Source: Alphaproteobacteria bacterium
Lineage (GTDB): Bacteria > Pseudomonadota > Alphaproteobacteria > Caulobacterales > Aquidulcibacteraceae
Length of the DNA: 64,000 nucleotides
Direction: 5' to 3'
Assembly (NCBI GenBank): GCA_016124655.1
Contig: WGNI01000009.1
Location: forward strand, 101,795-165,794
Part shown: positions 1 to 8,043 of the stretch, piece after piece
Numbering within the stretch: position 1 is the first letter of the stretch
Layout: the number at the start of each line of letters is the position of its first letter
Notes under the pieces: generated by a model
The model's database searches: none
The model's input: only the letters and a program-made list of their open reading frames with translations
Told to the model about the DNA's origin: nothing
Translations under genes and position numbers: made by a program

Positions 1-73
1 CCTATTTGCGCGCCGCTGAGCCGGCATGACCCGCGTCACGGCTGCGCCGCGCCCGCTTTCGTAAACACGCCGC

Positions 74-98
74 CCGTCGCCGCTGGTGGCGACGGTTT
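74..98 (+). terminator. Perfect hairpin followed by TTT
   Basis: An 8-bp stem (CCGTCGCC at 74-81, GGCGACGG at 88-95) with a 6-nt loop is followed by TTT. It could end a gene lying before the window. It also sits just before the ribosome binding site of the small ORF at 112, so a leader hairpin is the alternative. Confidence 0.45.
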
Positions 99-111
99 GG
101 AGACGAAAGCG

Positions 112-222
112 ATGATGCGTTTTCCGCTTCTGGCGCGCCTTGTGACGATCGCCTTCTCGGCGATCATTTTCGTGGCGTTCGCCATGCCGGTGGTGCGTCA
201 AGCCGCGATGATCGTGGCATGA
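112..222 (+). CDS. Small single-span membrane peptide (36 aa)
   Basis: This is a 36-residue ORF that begins MMRFPLLARL and is almost wholly hydrophobic (LVTIAFSAIIFVAFAMPVV), then ends in a short polar tail. A GGAG ribosome binding site at 99-102 lies about 10 nt before the ATG. A strong hairpin terminator follows at 250-281, so the unit looks like a free-standing mini-gene. I recognise no family. Leaderless inner-membrane micropeptides of this size are usually missed by gene callers. The evidence is the combination of ribosome binding site, hydrophobic span and terminator; expression is inferred. Confidence 0.5.
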   Translation: MMRFPLLARLVTIAFSAIIFVAFAMPVVRQAAMIVA

Positions 223-249
223 CCATTGTGCACCTGACCGGCGCCGGAG

Positions 250-281
250 AGGGCGCGGGGCCGTTGGCCTCGCGCCCTTTT
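250..281 (+). terminator. Intrinsic terminator after the 36-aa ORF
   Basis: The stem AGGGCGCG (250-257) pairs with CGCGCCCT (271-278). An inner GGCC/GGCC stem closes on a GTT loop, and a short T run follows. The stem starts 28 nt after the small ORF stop. Confidence 0.65.
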
Positions 282-307
282 CATATCCGCAAGGCGGCGG
301 GAATGTT

Positions 308-336
308 TTGACACTACGAACGCCAATAGATTAGAT
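308..336 (+). promoter_or_regulatory. Candidate sigma70-type promoter for the sulfatase
   Basis: A perfect -35 hexamer TTGACA (308-313) is followed after 17 nt by TTAGAT (331-336), a weak -10. The sulfatase ATG is 34 nt downstream of it, behind a GGGGAG ribosome binding site. No transcription start was measured. Confidence 0.5.
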
Positions 337-369
337 CGCGCTCAGGAAACCAAAAGAAGGGGAGCGCCC

Positions 370-2148
370 ATGCGCCGCATCATGCAGGCGTTGGCGGCCG
401 CGGCCGCGCTCTGGGCCGGCGCCGCGCACGCGCAAGCGACGCGGCCCAATGTCGTGATCCTGCTCATCGACGACGCCGGCTTCACCGATCTCGGCGCCTA
501 TGGCGGCGAAGCCCGCACGCCCAACATCGATCGCCTCGCCGCGCGCGGCGCGCAATTCTCCCGCTATTACACCTCGCCTTTGTGCTCGCCCTCGCGCGCC
601 ATGCTGCTCACCGGCGTCGATAATCACCGCACGGGCCTCGCGACCATTCCCGAAGTGCTGCCGCCTGAGCATGTCGGACGCCCGGGCTATTCCATGCGCC
701 TGGAGCCGGGCCTCGAAACCGTCGCGCTGCGCCTGCGCGAGGCCGGCTATCGCACCTACATCACCGGCAAATGGCATTTGGGCCACGGCCCCGGCGATCT
801 GCCCAACGCGCACGGCTTTGACCGCTCCTTCGTGCTCGACGCCTCCGGCGCCGACAATTGGAGCCAGCAAGCCTACATGCCGTATTACGCCCACGCCGAT
901 TGGTTCGAGGACGGCGCGCCCGCGCGCTTGCCGGATAATTTCTATTCTTCGCAATTTATCGTCGACCGCATGATCGACTATCTCGATCAGGACGCCCGCG
1001 CCGATGCGCCGTTCTTCGCCTATCTCGGCTTTCAGGCCGTGCACATTCCGGTGCAGGCGCCGTCGGAATTCACCGCAAACTATATCGGTCTCTATGATCA
1101 GGGCTGGGAGCCGCTGCGCCAGGCGCGCTGGCGCCGCGCGCAAGAGCTGGGCCTGATCCCGCAAGGCGCGCCGATCGCACAGCTGCATTCGACCATGCGC
1201 GCCTGGGACGATGTCGACAGCCAAGAACGCGCGCTGCTGGCGCGCGCCATGGCCGTCCATGCCGGCATGCTGGAGGCGATGGATCATCACATCGGCCGCC
1301 TCATCGCGCATCTGGAGCGCACGGGCCGCGCGCAGAACACGATCTTTATTGTCACATCAGACAACGGTCCTGAGCCGTCTGATCCCATGCAAGCGACCGG
1401 CTTCGCGCAATGGCTGGCGCTGCAAGGCTATTCGCGCCGCGTCGACAATCTCGGCGAGCGCGGCTCCTACGCCTATATCGGCCCCGAATTCGCCAGCGCG
1501 ACCGCATCGCCCGGCGCTTTGTTCAAGTTTTACGCAACCGAAGGCGGCGTGCACGCGCCCTTGATCGCCGCCGGGCCGGGCGTCGCCGTTCAGCGCACCG
1601 CCGCGCGCGCCTTCGTCACCGATATCGCGCCGACAATCCTGGAATGGGCGGGCCTTGCCCCGCGCGCGCGCGAAGGGGCGCAACCCATCTCCGGCGTCAG
1701 CCTGCGCGCCGTGCTCGAAGGCCGCGAAAGCGTCGCGCGCGCGCCCGATGACGCCATCGCCATTGAAGTGTCCGGCAACGCCGCGCTCTATCGCGGCGAT
1801 TACAAGATCACGCGCACCATGGCGCCATATGGCGACGGCCGCTGGCGGCTTTACGATCTTGCCGCCGATCCCGGCGAGACCCGCGACCTCAGCGCGGCGA
1901 TGCCGGAAATTTTCGCGCAGATGCAACAAGCCTACGCCGACTATGCCCGAGCCAATGGCGTGCTGGATCTGCCGGAAGGCTATGAAGTTCACCGGCAGGT
2001 CGAAAAGAACACCCTGGCCAAGCTGCGGCGGCGCTATGCTCCCGTCCTTGCCGCCGCCGGCGCAGGCCTTCTGGCGCTGATCGGCGCGGCGGTCTGGTTC
2101 GTGCGTCGCAGACAAAAGAAAGCGGCCCGGGCGGGGGCCGCTTTCTAG
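370..2148 (+). CDS. Secreted, C-terminally anchored sulfatase (arylsulfatase family)
   Basis: Type I sulfatase of 592 aa that hydrolyses sulfate esters in the periplasm. Residues 1-21 form a signal peptide ending AHA. The metal-binding Asp pair is in LLIDDAGFTD (34-35). The sulfatase signature C72-S-P-S-R76 provides the cysteine that is converted to formylglycine, so the enzyme should need a formylglycine-generating enzyme, which is not in this window. The metal/substrate motif TSDNGP lies near 335. Unusually, the C-terminus (about 559-582) is a hydrophobic helix followed by RRRQKK, which would anchor the enzyme to the inner membrane. Start is set by the GGGGAG ribosome binding site. Substrate cannot be predicted. 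Confidence 0.9.
   Translation: MRRIMQALAAAAALWAGAAHAQATRPNVVILLIDDAGFTDLGAYGGEARTPNIDRLAARGAQFSRYYTSPLCSPSRAMLLTGVDNHRTGLATIPEVLPPEHVGRPGYSMRLEPGLETVALRLREAGYRTYITGKWHLGHGPGDLPNAHGFDRSFVLDASGADNWSQQAYMPYYAHADWFEDGAPARLPDNFYSSQFIVDRMIDYLDQDARADAPFFAYLGFQAVHIPVQAPSEFTANYIGLYDQGWEPLRQARWRRAQELGLIPQGAPIAQLHSTMRAWDDVDSQERALLARAMAVHAGMLEAMDHHIGRLIAHLERTGRAQNTIFIVTSDNGPEPSDPMQATGFAQWLALQGYSRRVDNLGERGSYAYIGPEFASATASPGALFKFYATEGGVHAPLIAAGPGVAVQRTAARAFVTDIAPTILEWAGLAPRAREGAQPISGVSLRAVLEGRESVARAPDDAIAIEVSGNAALYRGDYKITRTMAPYGDGRWRLYDLAADPGETRDLSAAMPEIFAQMQQAYADYARANGVLDLPEGYEVHRQVEKNTLAKLRRRYAPVLAAAGAGLLALIGAAVWFVRRRQKKAARAGAAF
2117..2146 (+). terminator. Hairpin overlapping the sulfatase stop codon
   Basis: The arms AGAAAGCGGCCC and GGGCCGCTTTCT (12 bp) flank a short GC loop. 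The right arm contains the last sense codons of the sulfatase gene, so the terminator-like hairpin forms at the very end of the reading frame. The trailing T run is weak. Confidence 0.45.
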
Positions 2149-2321
2149 GGGGCTCAAGGAAAACCCGGCCGCGCAAGGGGGGGGCGGAGCGCGACCGGTC
2201 TTCGCAAGATCAAACGCCGCGCGCGGCGAGGGGTTCCACCCGCTCGATACTTTTTTCACGCGCTGCGCCCGCTTGGCCTGAGCATGGCGTCTGCGCCATG
2301 GTGTGCGCTCGGGAGGTCCAC

Positions 2322-3848
2322 ATGCGCGCGCTCTTGGCTGTGCTGGCTTGGCTCGTGTTTGCAGCGCCCGCGCACGCCGGTCCTGGCGAGGCGTTGGTGA
2401 TCGGCAACGGCGCCTATCGCGGCGAGGGCCTGGCGCTGTCCAATCCCATCGCCGACGCGCAGATCATGACCGCCCGGCTGCGCGCCCGCGGCTTCCGCGT
2501 CGAGATGCTGACCGACGCCGACGCAGCCCGGATGCGCGCCGGCATCGAAGGTTTCGTCGCCCGCGCCGGCGCCGTGCTCGACCCCAGCGTGTCGCACTTC
2601 TTCTATTATTCCGGCCATGGCGTGCAGATCGGCGGCGAGAACTATCTCTTGCCCGTCGATGTCCGCATCGACAGCGCAGCCGCGCTGACGCAGTCGGCGG
2701 TGCCCGCGAACACGCTGTTCTCCGCCATGCAGCGCCTCAACAACCGCATCAATTTCATCGTGCTCGACGCCTGCCGCTCCAATCCCTTCGCCGCGGCGGG
2801 TCAAACCGAATCCGGCCTCGCCTCGCTTTCCGGCCTCGCCAACACCTTCATCGCCTTTTCCACCGCGCCCGGCATGGACGCGCTCGACGGCGAGGGGCGC
2901 AATTCGCGCTTCACCGCAGCGCTCGCGCGCGCCATGGGCGATGAGACCGCCACCGCGCAGGACGTGTTTCGCCGCGCCCGCGCGTACGTCATCGAAACCA
3001 GCGGCGGCGCCCAGCAACCTGATTATGTCGACGTCATCACGCTCTCCGGCGGCGATCCGTGGCGCTCGGTGATTTTGGGATCGCGCGCGCTCGGCCGCAC
3101 GCGCGGACTTGTCCAAGTCAGCGCCTATGGCGAACTGACGAATTATTCCACCGCCGTGCAAGCGCTTGCGCTCAGGCCCGCGCCCAGCGCCGATGCGCCC
3201 TCGCTTGAGCGCTGGGTGGCCGCGATGCGCGCCATGGTCGACGCCGGCGACCGCAACGCGGAAATCCAACCCGATTATCTCGATGAAACCTACGAGCCGC
3301 TGCTGCGCCGCGTGCTGCGCGCAGCGCAGAATGAACGCTGGAGCGAATACGATCTCGCGCTGTTTTTGGCCCACGCCGCGCAGGAGACGTATCAATTCCA
3401 GGCGCTCGCCGAATATGGCTCGGAAAGCTATCTCGCCCGCTATGACGGCCGCGCCGACCTTGGTAATACCACGCCGGGCGACGGCGCGCGCTATCGCGGC
3501 CGCGGCCTTCTGCAATTGCGCGGCCGCGCCAATTATCGCCGGCTTGGCGCAGCCGTCGGCTTCGATCTGGAGAACCAGCCCGAGGCGCTCGCGCTGGATG
3601 AAGATTTGTCCGCCCGCGTGTCCGTGGCGATGTTCCGCCCGGCCGCCGCCGCGCTCACACGCGCGCCGCGCGGCGATCTGATCCGCACCACCGAAATCCT
3701 CACCGGCGCAACCCGCGATGTCGGCCTGCGCGGGCATTTCTTCGCCCGCATCCTGCGCGCGCTGCAGGCCCCGCCGCCGGCCGCGCACAGGGTGGACGGC
3801 CCGCTCGTGCCCCACCAGTCCGGCCCAAATCCTGTCGACCCGCCTTGA
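2322..3848 (+). CDS. Secreted caspase-fold protease (C14) fused to a GH19-like domain
   Basis: Protein of 508 aa with two domains. Residues 1-19 are a signal peptide ending AHA. Residues about 22-230 are a caspase/metacaspase p20-like domain with the catalytic His in YYSGHG (H99) and Cys in LDACRS (C151). Residues about 341-480 match the GH19 chitinase/lysozyme fold: LAHAAQET (E355) in the position of the general acid, YDGRADLGNTTPGDG, and the hallmark RYRGRGLLQLRGRANY. The start at 2322 is chosen over an upstream ATG at 2298 because GGGAGG lies 6 nt before it and it begins the signal peptide. A secreted protease joined to a glycan hydrolase suggests action on peptidoglycan or on a neighbour's wall; that role is inferred. 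Confidence 0.8.
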   Translation: MRALLAVLAWLVFAAPAHAGPGEALVIGNGAYRGEGLALSNPIADAQIMTARLRARGFRVEMLTDADAARMRAGIEGFVARAGAVLDPSVSHFFYYSGHGVQIGGENYLLPVDVRIDSAAALTQSAVPANTLFSAMQRLNNRINFIVLDACRSNPFAAAGQTESGLASLSGLANTFIAFSTAPGMDALDGEGRNSRFTAALARAMGDETATAQDVFRRARAYVIETSGGAQQPDYVDVITLSGGDPWRSVILGSRALGRTRGLVQVSAYGELTNYSTAVQALALRPAPSADAPSLERWVAAMRAMVDAGDRNAEIQPDYLDETYEPLLRRVLRAAQNERWSEYDLALFLAHAAQETYQFQALAEYGSESYLARYDGRADLGNTTPGDGARYRGRGLLQLRGRANYRRLGAAVGFDLENQPEALALDEDLSARVSVAMFRPAAAALTRAPRGDLIRTTEILTGATRDVGLRGHFFARILRALQAPPPAAHRVDGPLVPHQSGPNPVDPP

Positions 3849-3855
3849 TGGCGCG

Positions 3856-4212
3856 TTAGACGCGCTGCATCCGCTGCACGAATTCGACCGTGCTGATGTC
3901 GCCGTCCCAATAGCCGATCAGCGCGTCCGCGTTCAGCTGCACCCAGGCGAGAACGGCGGCCTCATCCTTCGCGGATAACTCTCCGTGCAGCAGCGCCGGC
4001 GCCGGACGCACGGCGACGACGGCCGTGTCGTCGGCGTTCATGCGGTCCCCGTGCGTGCGGCACACCTTGACCCGCGCATCATGGCGTGCGCGGCCTTTGG
4101 GGCTGACCCAGACGGTCATGGGCAGCCCGGTGTCGCGGGGGTAGAGATTGGCCATCTCGAAGAGGTCTTCCTCTTCTGTTCGGCCCGACTCATCAAGGGT
4201 ATGCGTATCCAT
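3856..4212 (-). CDS. Conserved hypothetical protein (118 aa)
   Basis: Small soluble acidic protein that lies tail-to-tail with the caspase/GH19 gene, 7 nt away. It contains the segment FEMANLYPRDTGLPMTVWVS at about 19-38, a basic stretch, and a C-terminus with LNADALIGYWDGDIS. The end resembles DUF4160-like nucleic-acid-adjacent proteins (the LxxYWxGxI pattern), but I cannot assign a function. The ATG at 4212 has an AAGG about 10 nt upstream and is preferred to a GTG at 4230. No signal peptide or membrane span is visible. Confidence 0.6.
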   Translation of the reverse strand: MDTHTLDESGRTEEEDLFEMANLYPRDTGLPMTVWVSPKGRARHDARVKVCRTHGDRMNADDTAVVAVRPAPALLHGELSAKDEAAVLAWVQLNADALIGYWDGDISTVEFVQRMQRV

Positions 4213-4303
4213 GGCCGACGACCTTACCACGTTGCGTGCGCGCCACGAAGCAAGGGTGCGCCCTTGATGGCGCTGGCCGGCAAAGCGATATAGAGTGATG
4301 CGT

Positions 4304-4321
4304 GGCGGGGGGATTCCCGCC
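4304..4321 (+). promoter_or_regulatory. GC hairpin in the infC leader
   Basis: GGCGGG (4304-4309) pairs with CCCGCC (4316-4321), followed by GTTT, 47 nt before the infC start codon. It may be a leader structure or attenuator-like element; function is inferred only. Confidence 0.3.
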
Positions 4322-4368
4322 CGTTTCCATTTCAGCCTTCAGGATCAACGCACCATGGGAGAAGCAGC

Positions 4369-4914
4369 ATAGCCCGTCGTCCATTTGCCGCCCCGCCGCC
4401 CGTAAAGGACGGGCCGCGGGTCAACGAGGAAATCCGCGGCGTCCCCCGCGTTCTTCTCATCGATGAAGCCGGGGAAAAGCAGGGCGAAATGCCCATCACC
4501 GCAGCGCTCGAGGCGGCCCAGGAGGCCGGTCTCGATCTGGTGGAGGTGGCCCCGCAGGCCCAGCCGCCGGTCTGCAAGATCATGGACTTCGGGAAGTACC
4601 GCTTCGAGGAGCAGAAGAAGAAGGCCGCCGCGCGCAAGAACGCCAAGCAGGTCGAACTGAAGGAAGTCAAAGTCCGGCCCAACATCGACGACCACGACTA
4701 TGACGTGAAGATGCGCGCCATCCATCGCTTCTTCGAGGACGGCGACAAGGTGAAGGTCACGCTCCGCTTCCGCGGCCGCGAAATGGCCCACACCGATATC
4801 GGCATCCGCCTGTTGGAGCGCATGCGCTCCGAACTCGATCAGATCGCCAAGGTCGAGCAGGAGCCGCGCTTCGAGGGCCGTCAGGTCGTCATGGTGATGT
4901 CGCCGCGCGCATAG
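4369..4914 (+). CDS. infC: Translation initiation factor IF-3, AUA start codon
   Basis: IF-3 of 181 aa, which binds the 30S subunit, discriminates against wrong start codons and prevents early 50S joining. The N-domain contains [11 protein letters not shown] and [13 protein letters not shown]; the linker/C-domain contains [17 protein letters not shown] and [17 protein letters not shown]. An ATG-only call begins at 4489 and removes about 40 conserved residues. The full N-domain starts at ATA (4369-4371), 7 nt after GGGAG (4357-4361), and no in-frame ATG, GTG or TTG lies between the upstream stop and the conserved N-domain. The nearby ATG at 4355 is out of frame and stops after five codons. A rare start codon is the known basis of IF-3 autoregulation. 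The gene is far from rpmI-rplT here. Confidence 0.93.
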   Translation: MARRPFAAPPPVKDGPRVNEEIRGVPRVLLIDEAGEKQGEMPITAALEAAQEAGLDLVEVAPQAQPPVCKIMDFGKYRFEEQKKKAAARKNAKQVELKEVKVRPNIDDHDYDVKMRAIHRFFEDGDKVKVTLRFRGREMAHTDIGIRLLERMRSELDQIAKVEQEPRFEGRQVVMVMSPRA

Positions 4915-4926
4915 TGCGACCGAAGA

Positions 4927-5946
4927 TCAGGCGTCGGCGGTCTCGCGCAGGCGCCGCGCCTGATACGCGCCCGAGGTCGGCGAATAGCGCTGATAAAGCC
5001 GCTTCGCTTCGCGCAGCGCAGCGCCCGGCAGCAACAGCGTCGGCAGCGCCGAATACCAGAACGCCGGCAGGTCCGCGTACGTGCGCAGCAGCAGCGCCAG
5101 CGCCGCGCCGATCTTGGGCGTGGGGCCCGGCGCGGTCTTGGCGTTCCGCAGCCGCGCGATGATGTGGCTGTTGAAGATGCGCGTGCGCATCGTGCGCCGC
5201 GCGGCCGGCTTGGCGCCGAAGAAGGCGTCCGCCAGCTGTTCATACGCTACGACATCGACCTTCAGCCGGTCCACCCAACCGAGCTGCGACAGAAACTGAT
5301 CATTGCTCGTGCGGTAGCCCACGCACGGCGTGTTCACCACGCCCCAGCCGCCGAACCGCTCCGCCATGCGGCCGGCGATATAGACCTGCACATAGAGGTT
5401 CTGGAATTTTTCGATCGGGTCTTCCGCGCACACCCGCCCCCACATCTCGGCATTGACCACCATGGTCGACATGAAGCCGAGCGCCTCGGGAATTGCGGTG
5501 AAGAGCGCCTCCGCGCCCTCCAGCCGCTGCGTCTCCGGCAGCGCGCCATAGCCCACGACATCGGCGAAGTCGTAATCGTAATCGATCGAGCCGAGCGTCA
5601 GCCCCGCCACGCCCGGCCATCGGTCCAGCGCGGACAGCACGGCGTCGACCGCGCCCGGCTCCAGCTGGTCGTCATCGCCCATCAGCCAGGCGTAGTCCCC
5701 GCTCGCCAGCGCCACGACCGCCTGAAAATTCTTGTCGAGCCCGATGTTCTGCGGCTGCGCCACGAAGATCAGCTTCGGGATCGCGCCGCGATAGCGCTCC
5801 GCCACAGCGGCTGTGTCGTCGCCCGACGCGTCGTCGCTGATCACCACCTCAATGTCCGGCCGGCCCTGCGCGACGATGGAGTCGAGCAGATGCGCCAGGC
5901 AGTCCGGGCGCCGGAAGGTGGGGATGCAGATCGACAGCCTGGTCAC
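4927..5946 (-). CDS. Family 2 glycosyltransferase
   Basis: GT-A fold glycosyltransferase of 339 aa, similar to the abequosyltransferase-like group that adds sugars to lipopolysaccharide or surface glycans. The N-terminus MTRLSICIPTFRRPD is the first Rossmann strand. D38/D39 in VVISDDASGDD bind the nucleotide, and the DxD equivalent is GDDDQ (91-93). The C-terminal part is helical and basic with no convincing membrane span. The gene stands alone and converges with infC 12 nt away; no other surface-polysaccharide genes are near, so the acceptor is unknown. Confidence 0.85.
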   Translation of the reverse strand: MTRLSICIPTFRRPDCLAHLLDSIVAQGRPDIEVVISDDASGDDTAAVAERYRGAIPKLIFVAQPQNIGLDKNFQAVVALASGDYAWLMGDDDQLEPGAVDAVLSALDRWPGVAGLTLGSIDYDYDFADVVGYGALPETQRLEGAEALFTAIPEALGFMSTMVVNAEMWGRVCAEDPIEKFQNLYVQVYIAGRMAERFGGWGVVNTPCVGYRTSNDQFLSQLGWVDRLKVDVVAYEQLADAFFGAKPAARRTMRTRIFNSHIIARLRNAKTAPGPTPKIGAALALLLRTYADLPAFWYSALPTLLLPGAALREAKRLYQRYSPTSGAYQARRLRETADA

Positions 5947-5956
5947 GCCGATAACC

Positions 5957-6148
5957 CTATTTCGCCAAGCCCTTGCCGCCGTGCAGGCTTGGCGCCGGGA
6001 GACCCTCTTGAAGCAAGAGCTGGGCCTCCGCGTCCGCTAGCGCATGCATCTGCGCCGCGATTCGCGTCAATTGTAAGGGGGTGTGATCACGCCGCCGCCA
6101 CCGAGAGCGTGCTGGCCAAACGGGGGCGCCGGTTTTGGCGGCGATCAT
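5957..6148 (-). CDS. Possible small ORF (63 aa)
   Basis: Begins MIAAKTGAPVW and contains a helical, Ala/Leu-rich stretch (LTRIAAQMHALADAEAQLLL). It lies 26 nt downstream of the 145-aa membrane protein on the same strand, with an AAAGGG-like site upstream. No family is recognised. It may be non-coding. Confidence 0.28.
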   Translation of the reverse strand: MIAAKTGAPVWPARSRWRRRDHTPLQLTRIAAQMHALADAEAQLLLQEGLPAPSLHGGKGLAK

Positions 6149-6174
6149 GCGCCACCCTTTGGGGCGGGCGTCGC

Positions 6175-6612
6175 TCAAGCGGCCTTGGCCAGCCCTTCGC
6201 CTAGCGGCCCAAGCCGGCGGCGCACCTGGTGGATCAAAAGGCCGAGGAAAATCGTCGCCGAAACACCCAGGCCGACGCCGTTGAAGGCGGGGATCTGGTC
6301 CCTGTGCTGGGTGAAAAACTCTGAAACGCGCCCGGCCGCGCCTTGGCGCTGGGCCGCCGCGCCCGCCTCGCCGGCGATGCGCCCGGCTTCGCCGAAATCG
6401 GGCAGCGCGACGCCGAGCGACAGAAGCGAAAATCCGCCTAAGGGCGGCAGCCGCCCCGGCGCAATCCAGAGCTGGGACGCAAACGCCAGCGACAAGAGCA
6501 GAAAGAACGCCAAAGTCGTGCGCGCCGCCGCCAGCGCCCGCAAGCCCGCCAGGAGCTTGCGCGGCAGCGCCTTCAGCTCCGCCTGGATTTTGTCGACCGC
6601 CGGATTGGCCAT
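6175..6612 (-). CDS. Hypothetical membrane protein (145 aa)
   Basis: Begins MANPAVDKIQAELKALPRK. A hydrophobic helix lies at about 32-47 (TLAFFLLLSLAFASQLW) and a second near 115-127 (GVSATIFLGLLIHQV), separated by a Gly/Ala-rich probable periplasmic region. Composition is strongly Ala/Leu/Arg like the rest of the genome. I recognise no domain, and the neighbours give no functional clue. Confidence 0.55.
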   Translation of the reverse strand: MANPAVDKIQAELKALPRKLLAGLRALAAARTTLAFFLLLSLAFASQLWIAPGRLPPLGGFSLLSLGVALPDFGEAGRIAGEAGAAAQRQGAAGRVSEFFTQHRDQIPAFNGVGLGVSATIFLGLLIHQVRRRLGPLGEGLAKAA

Positions 6613-6710
6613 GGCGCGATCTTAGCGGCCCCGCCGCGCCCGCGCCAGCGGGTGGGGGCGGAGGGAAACACACCTGCGCCCAGGCGCGTTGGCGCCGCCG
6701 CCCCATCCGT

Positions 6711-6842
6711 CATCCCGGATCAAGTCCGTGATGACACCTTCCCCTCACGGGGAAGGACGGCAAATCCCGGACGTTGCAGAATGAACCGCCGCGCTCCCCC
6801 ATGAGGGGGAGCTGTCGAGCGCCAGCGAGACTGAGGGGGAGG
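6711..6842. repeat. Dispersed palindromic repeats
   Basis: This stretch holds a short CATCCCGGATCAAGTCCG-type fragment, a small CCTTCCCC-TCACGG-GGAAGG hairpin, and a copy of the CTCCCCC...GGGGGAG / GCCAGCGAGACTGAGGG family that recurs at 20.9, 22.8, 34.5, 39.7 and 63.4-64 kb. It fills most of the gap between two unknown membrane-protein genes. Confidence 0.75.
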
Positions 6843-6866
6843 ACGGCGTCTGCGTTTCCGCGATGG

Positions 6867-7205
6867 TCAACGAGGGACGACGCGCAAGTCGATGTGACAG
6901 TGCGGGCAATGGTTGGGAATGCGACCGGCTTTGAGCAATTCCCATCCAGCCGTTGGCAATACGTGCTCGCGGCACGACGCGCAGCGCGTGTCCAATTTCA
7001 TTCGGAACGCGATGAAGAACGCCAAGAACAAGAAGAGCGCAGTCGGACCTTGATAGGGAAAGCGTTGGAGCGCGACCAGCGCCCAGGCAATGAACAAGCC
7101 CTGTTGAACGGCGTTCCAAAACTGCCGGCGCTTCCGAACAGATTGCACGCGGAGTTCCATCTGCGAGCGTATCCGCTGAATCCGCCCGCGAGGGCAATTG
7201 GGCAT
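6867..7205 (-). CDS. Hypothetical membrane protein with a zinc-ribbon-like tail
   Basis: 112 aa. A basic N-terminus is followed by hydrophobic segments (about 33-47 and 52-67, with FLFLAFFIAF). The C-terminal domain carries two Cys pairs, CASC and CPHC, spaced as in a zinc ribbon. The product is probably a small inner-membrane protein with a cytoplasmic metal-binding tail. The ATG at 7205 has no clear ribosome binding site; 7160 (MELRVQS) is an alternative. No family assigned. Confidence 0.5.
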   Translation of the reverse strand: MPNCPRGRIQRIRSQMELRVQSVRKRRQFWNAVQQGLFIAWALVALQRFPYQGPTALFLFLAFFIAFRMKLDTRCASCREHVLPTAGWELLKAGRIPNHCPHCHIDLRVVPR

Positions 7206-7293
7206 ATTCTACGCGTTCGCAGCCCGGCACGCCGGCGCCTGTGATGGCGTAGCCCGCCCCATCCCGCTACCATCGCGCCGGCAGGAGAAAGCG

Positions 7294-8040
7294 ATGACCG
7301 ACCTTGTAACCCGCGCCGATCAGGACGGCCTTTGCTGGCTGACGCTCAACCGCCCCGACAAGCTCAACGCGCTCACCGTCGGCGTCTTTCAAGAGCTGCG
7401 CGCGCACGTCCTTGATCTGAAGAAGGATGCGTCGGTCGGCTGCGTGATCCTTCGCGGCGCCGGCAAATGTTTCTCCGCCGGCCACGATCTCGCCGACATC
7501 GCCACCGGCGAAAAAACGCCCTCGCGCGGCTGGCATTCCGAGACCCTGCGCATGCTGGAGAAATTGCCCAAGCCTGTGATCGCCGCCGTGCACGGCCATT
7601 GCTACACCGGCGCGCTGGAAGTCGCGCTCGCAGCCGATTTTATTCTGGCGTCCACAAGCGCGAAATTCGCCGACACGCATGCGAAATGGGCGCTGACGCC
7701 GATCTGGGGCATGAGCCAGAGACTGCCGCGCCGCGTCGGCGCCGCGACCGCCAAGCGGCTGATGTTCACCGCCGAAACCGTCGCCGCCGAGACCGCGCAG
7801 CGCATCGGCCTGTGCGAAGCGGTGTTCCCGGAACAGAATTTTTTCGCTGACGTCGAAAGTTTCGCGCGTCAGATCCTGGCCAATTCCGCCTTCTCCCACG
7901 CCGCCAACAAGCGCCTGCTGGAAGCCACAGACATGGACGCGCTCGATGCAGGCCTGCAATGGGAAGTCATGGAAAACGAAGGCGTGGGGCCGGACATGCA
8001 GGCCCGCATCGCCGCGTTCACGCAAAAATCCAAACGCTGA
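7294..8040 (+). CDS. Enoyl-CoA hydratase/isomerase family protein
   Basis: Crotonase-fold protein of 248 aa acting on acyl-CoA thioesters. The oxyanion-hole segment is CFSAGHDLADI (59-69) and the second is HGHCYTGALEVALAADF (100-116). The first catalytic Glu position is kept (E109), but the second, usually in FG.PE, reads FADTHAKWAL, so the classical hydratase pair is incomplete and an isomerase or other crotonase reaction is possible. The start at 7294 follows AGGAGA at the right distance. It converges with the GST gene. Confidence 0.85.
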   Translation: MTDLVTRADQDGLCWLTLNRPDKLNALTVGVFQELRAHVLDLKKDASVGCVILRGAGKCFSAGHDLADIATGEKTPSRGWHSETLRMLEKLPKPVIAAVHGHCYTGALEVALAADFILASTSAKFADTHAKWALTPIWGMSQRLPRRVGAATAKRLMFTAETVAAETAQRIGLCEAVFPEQNFFADVESFARQILANSAFSHAANKRLLEATDMDALDAGLQWEVMENEGVGPDMQARIAAFTQKSKR

Positions 8041-8043
8041 CCA

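Noticed and set aside
4489..4914. infC starting at ATG 4489
   Set aside because: Removes conserved IF-3 N-domain residues; AUA at 4369 has a well-spaced ribosome binding site.
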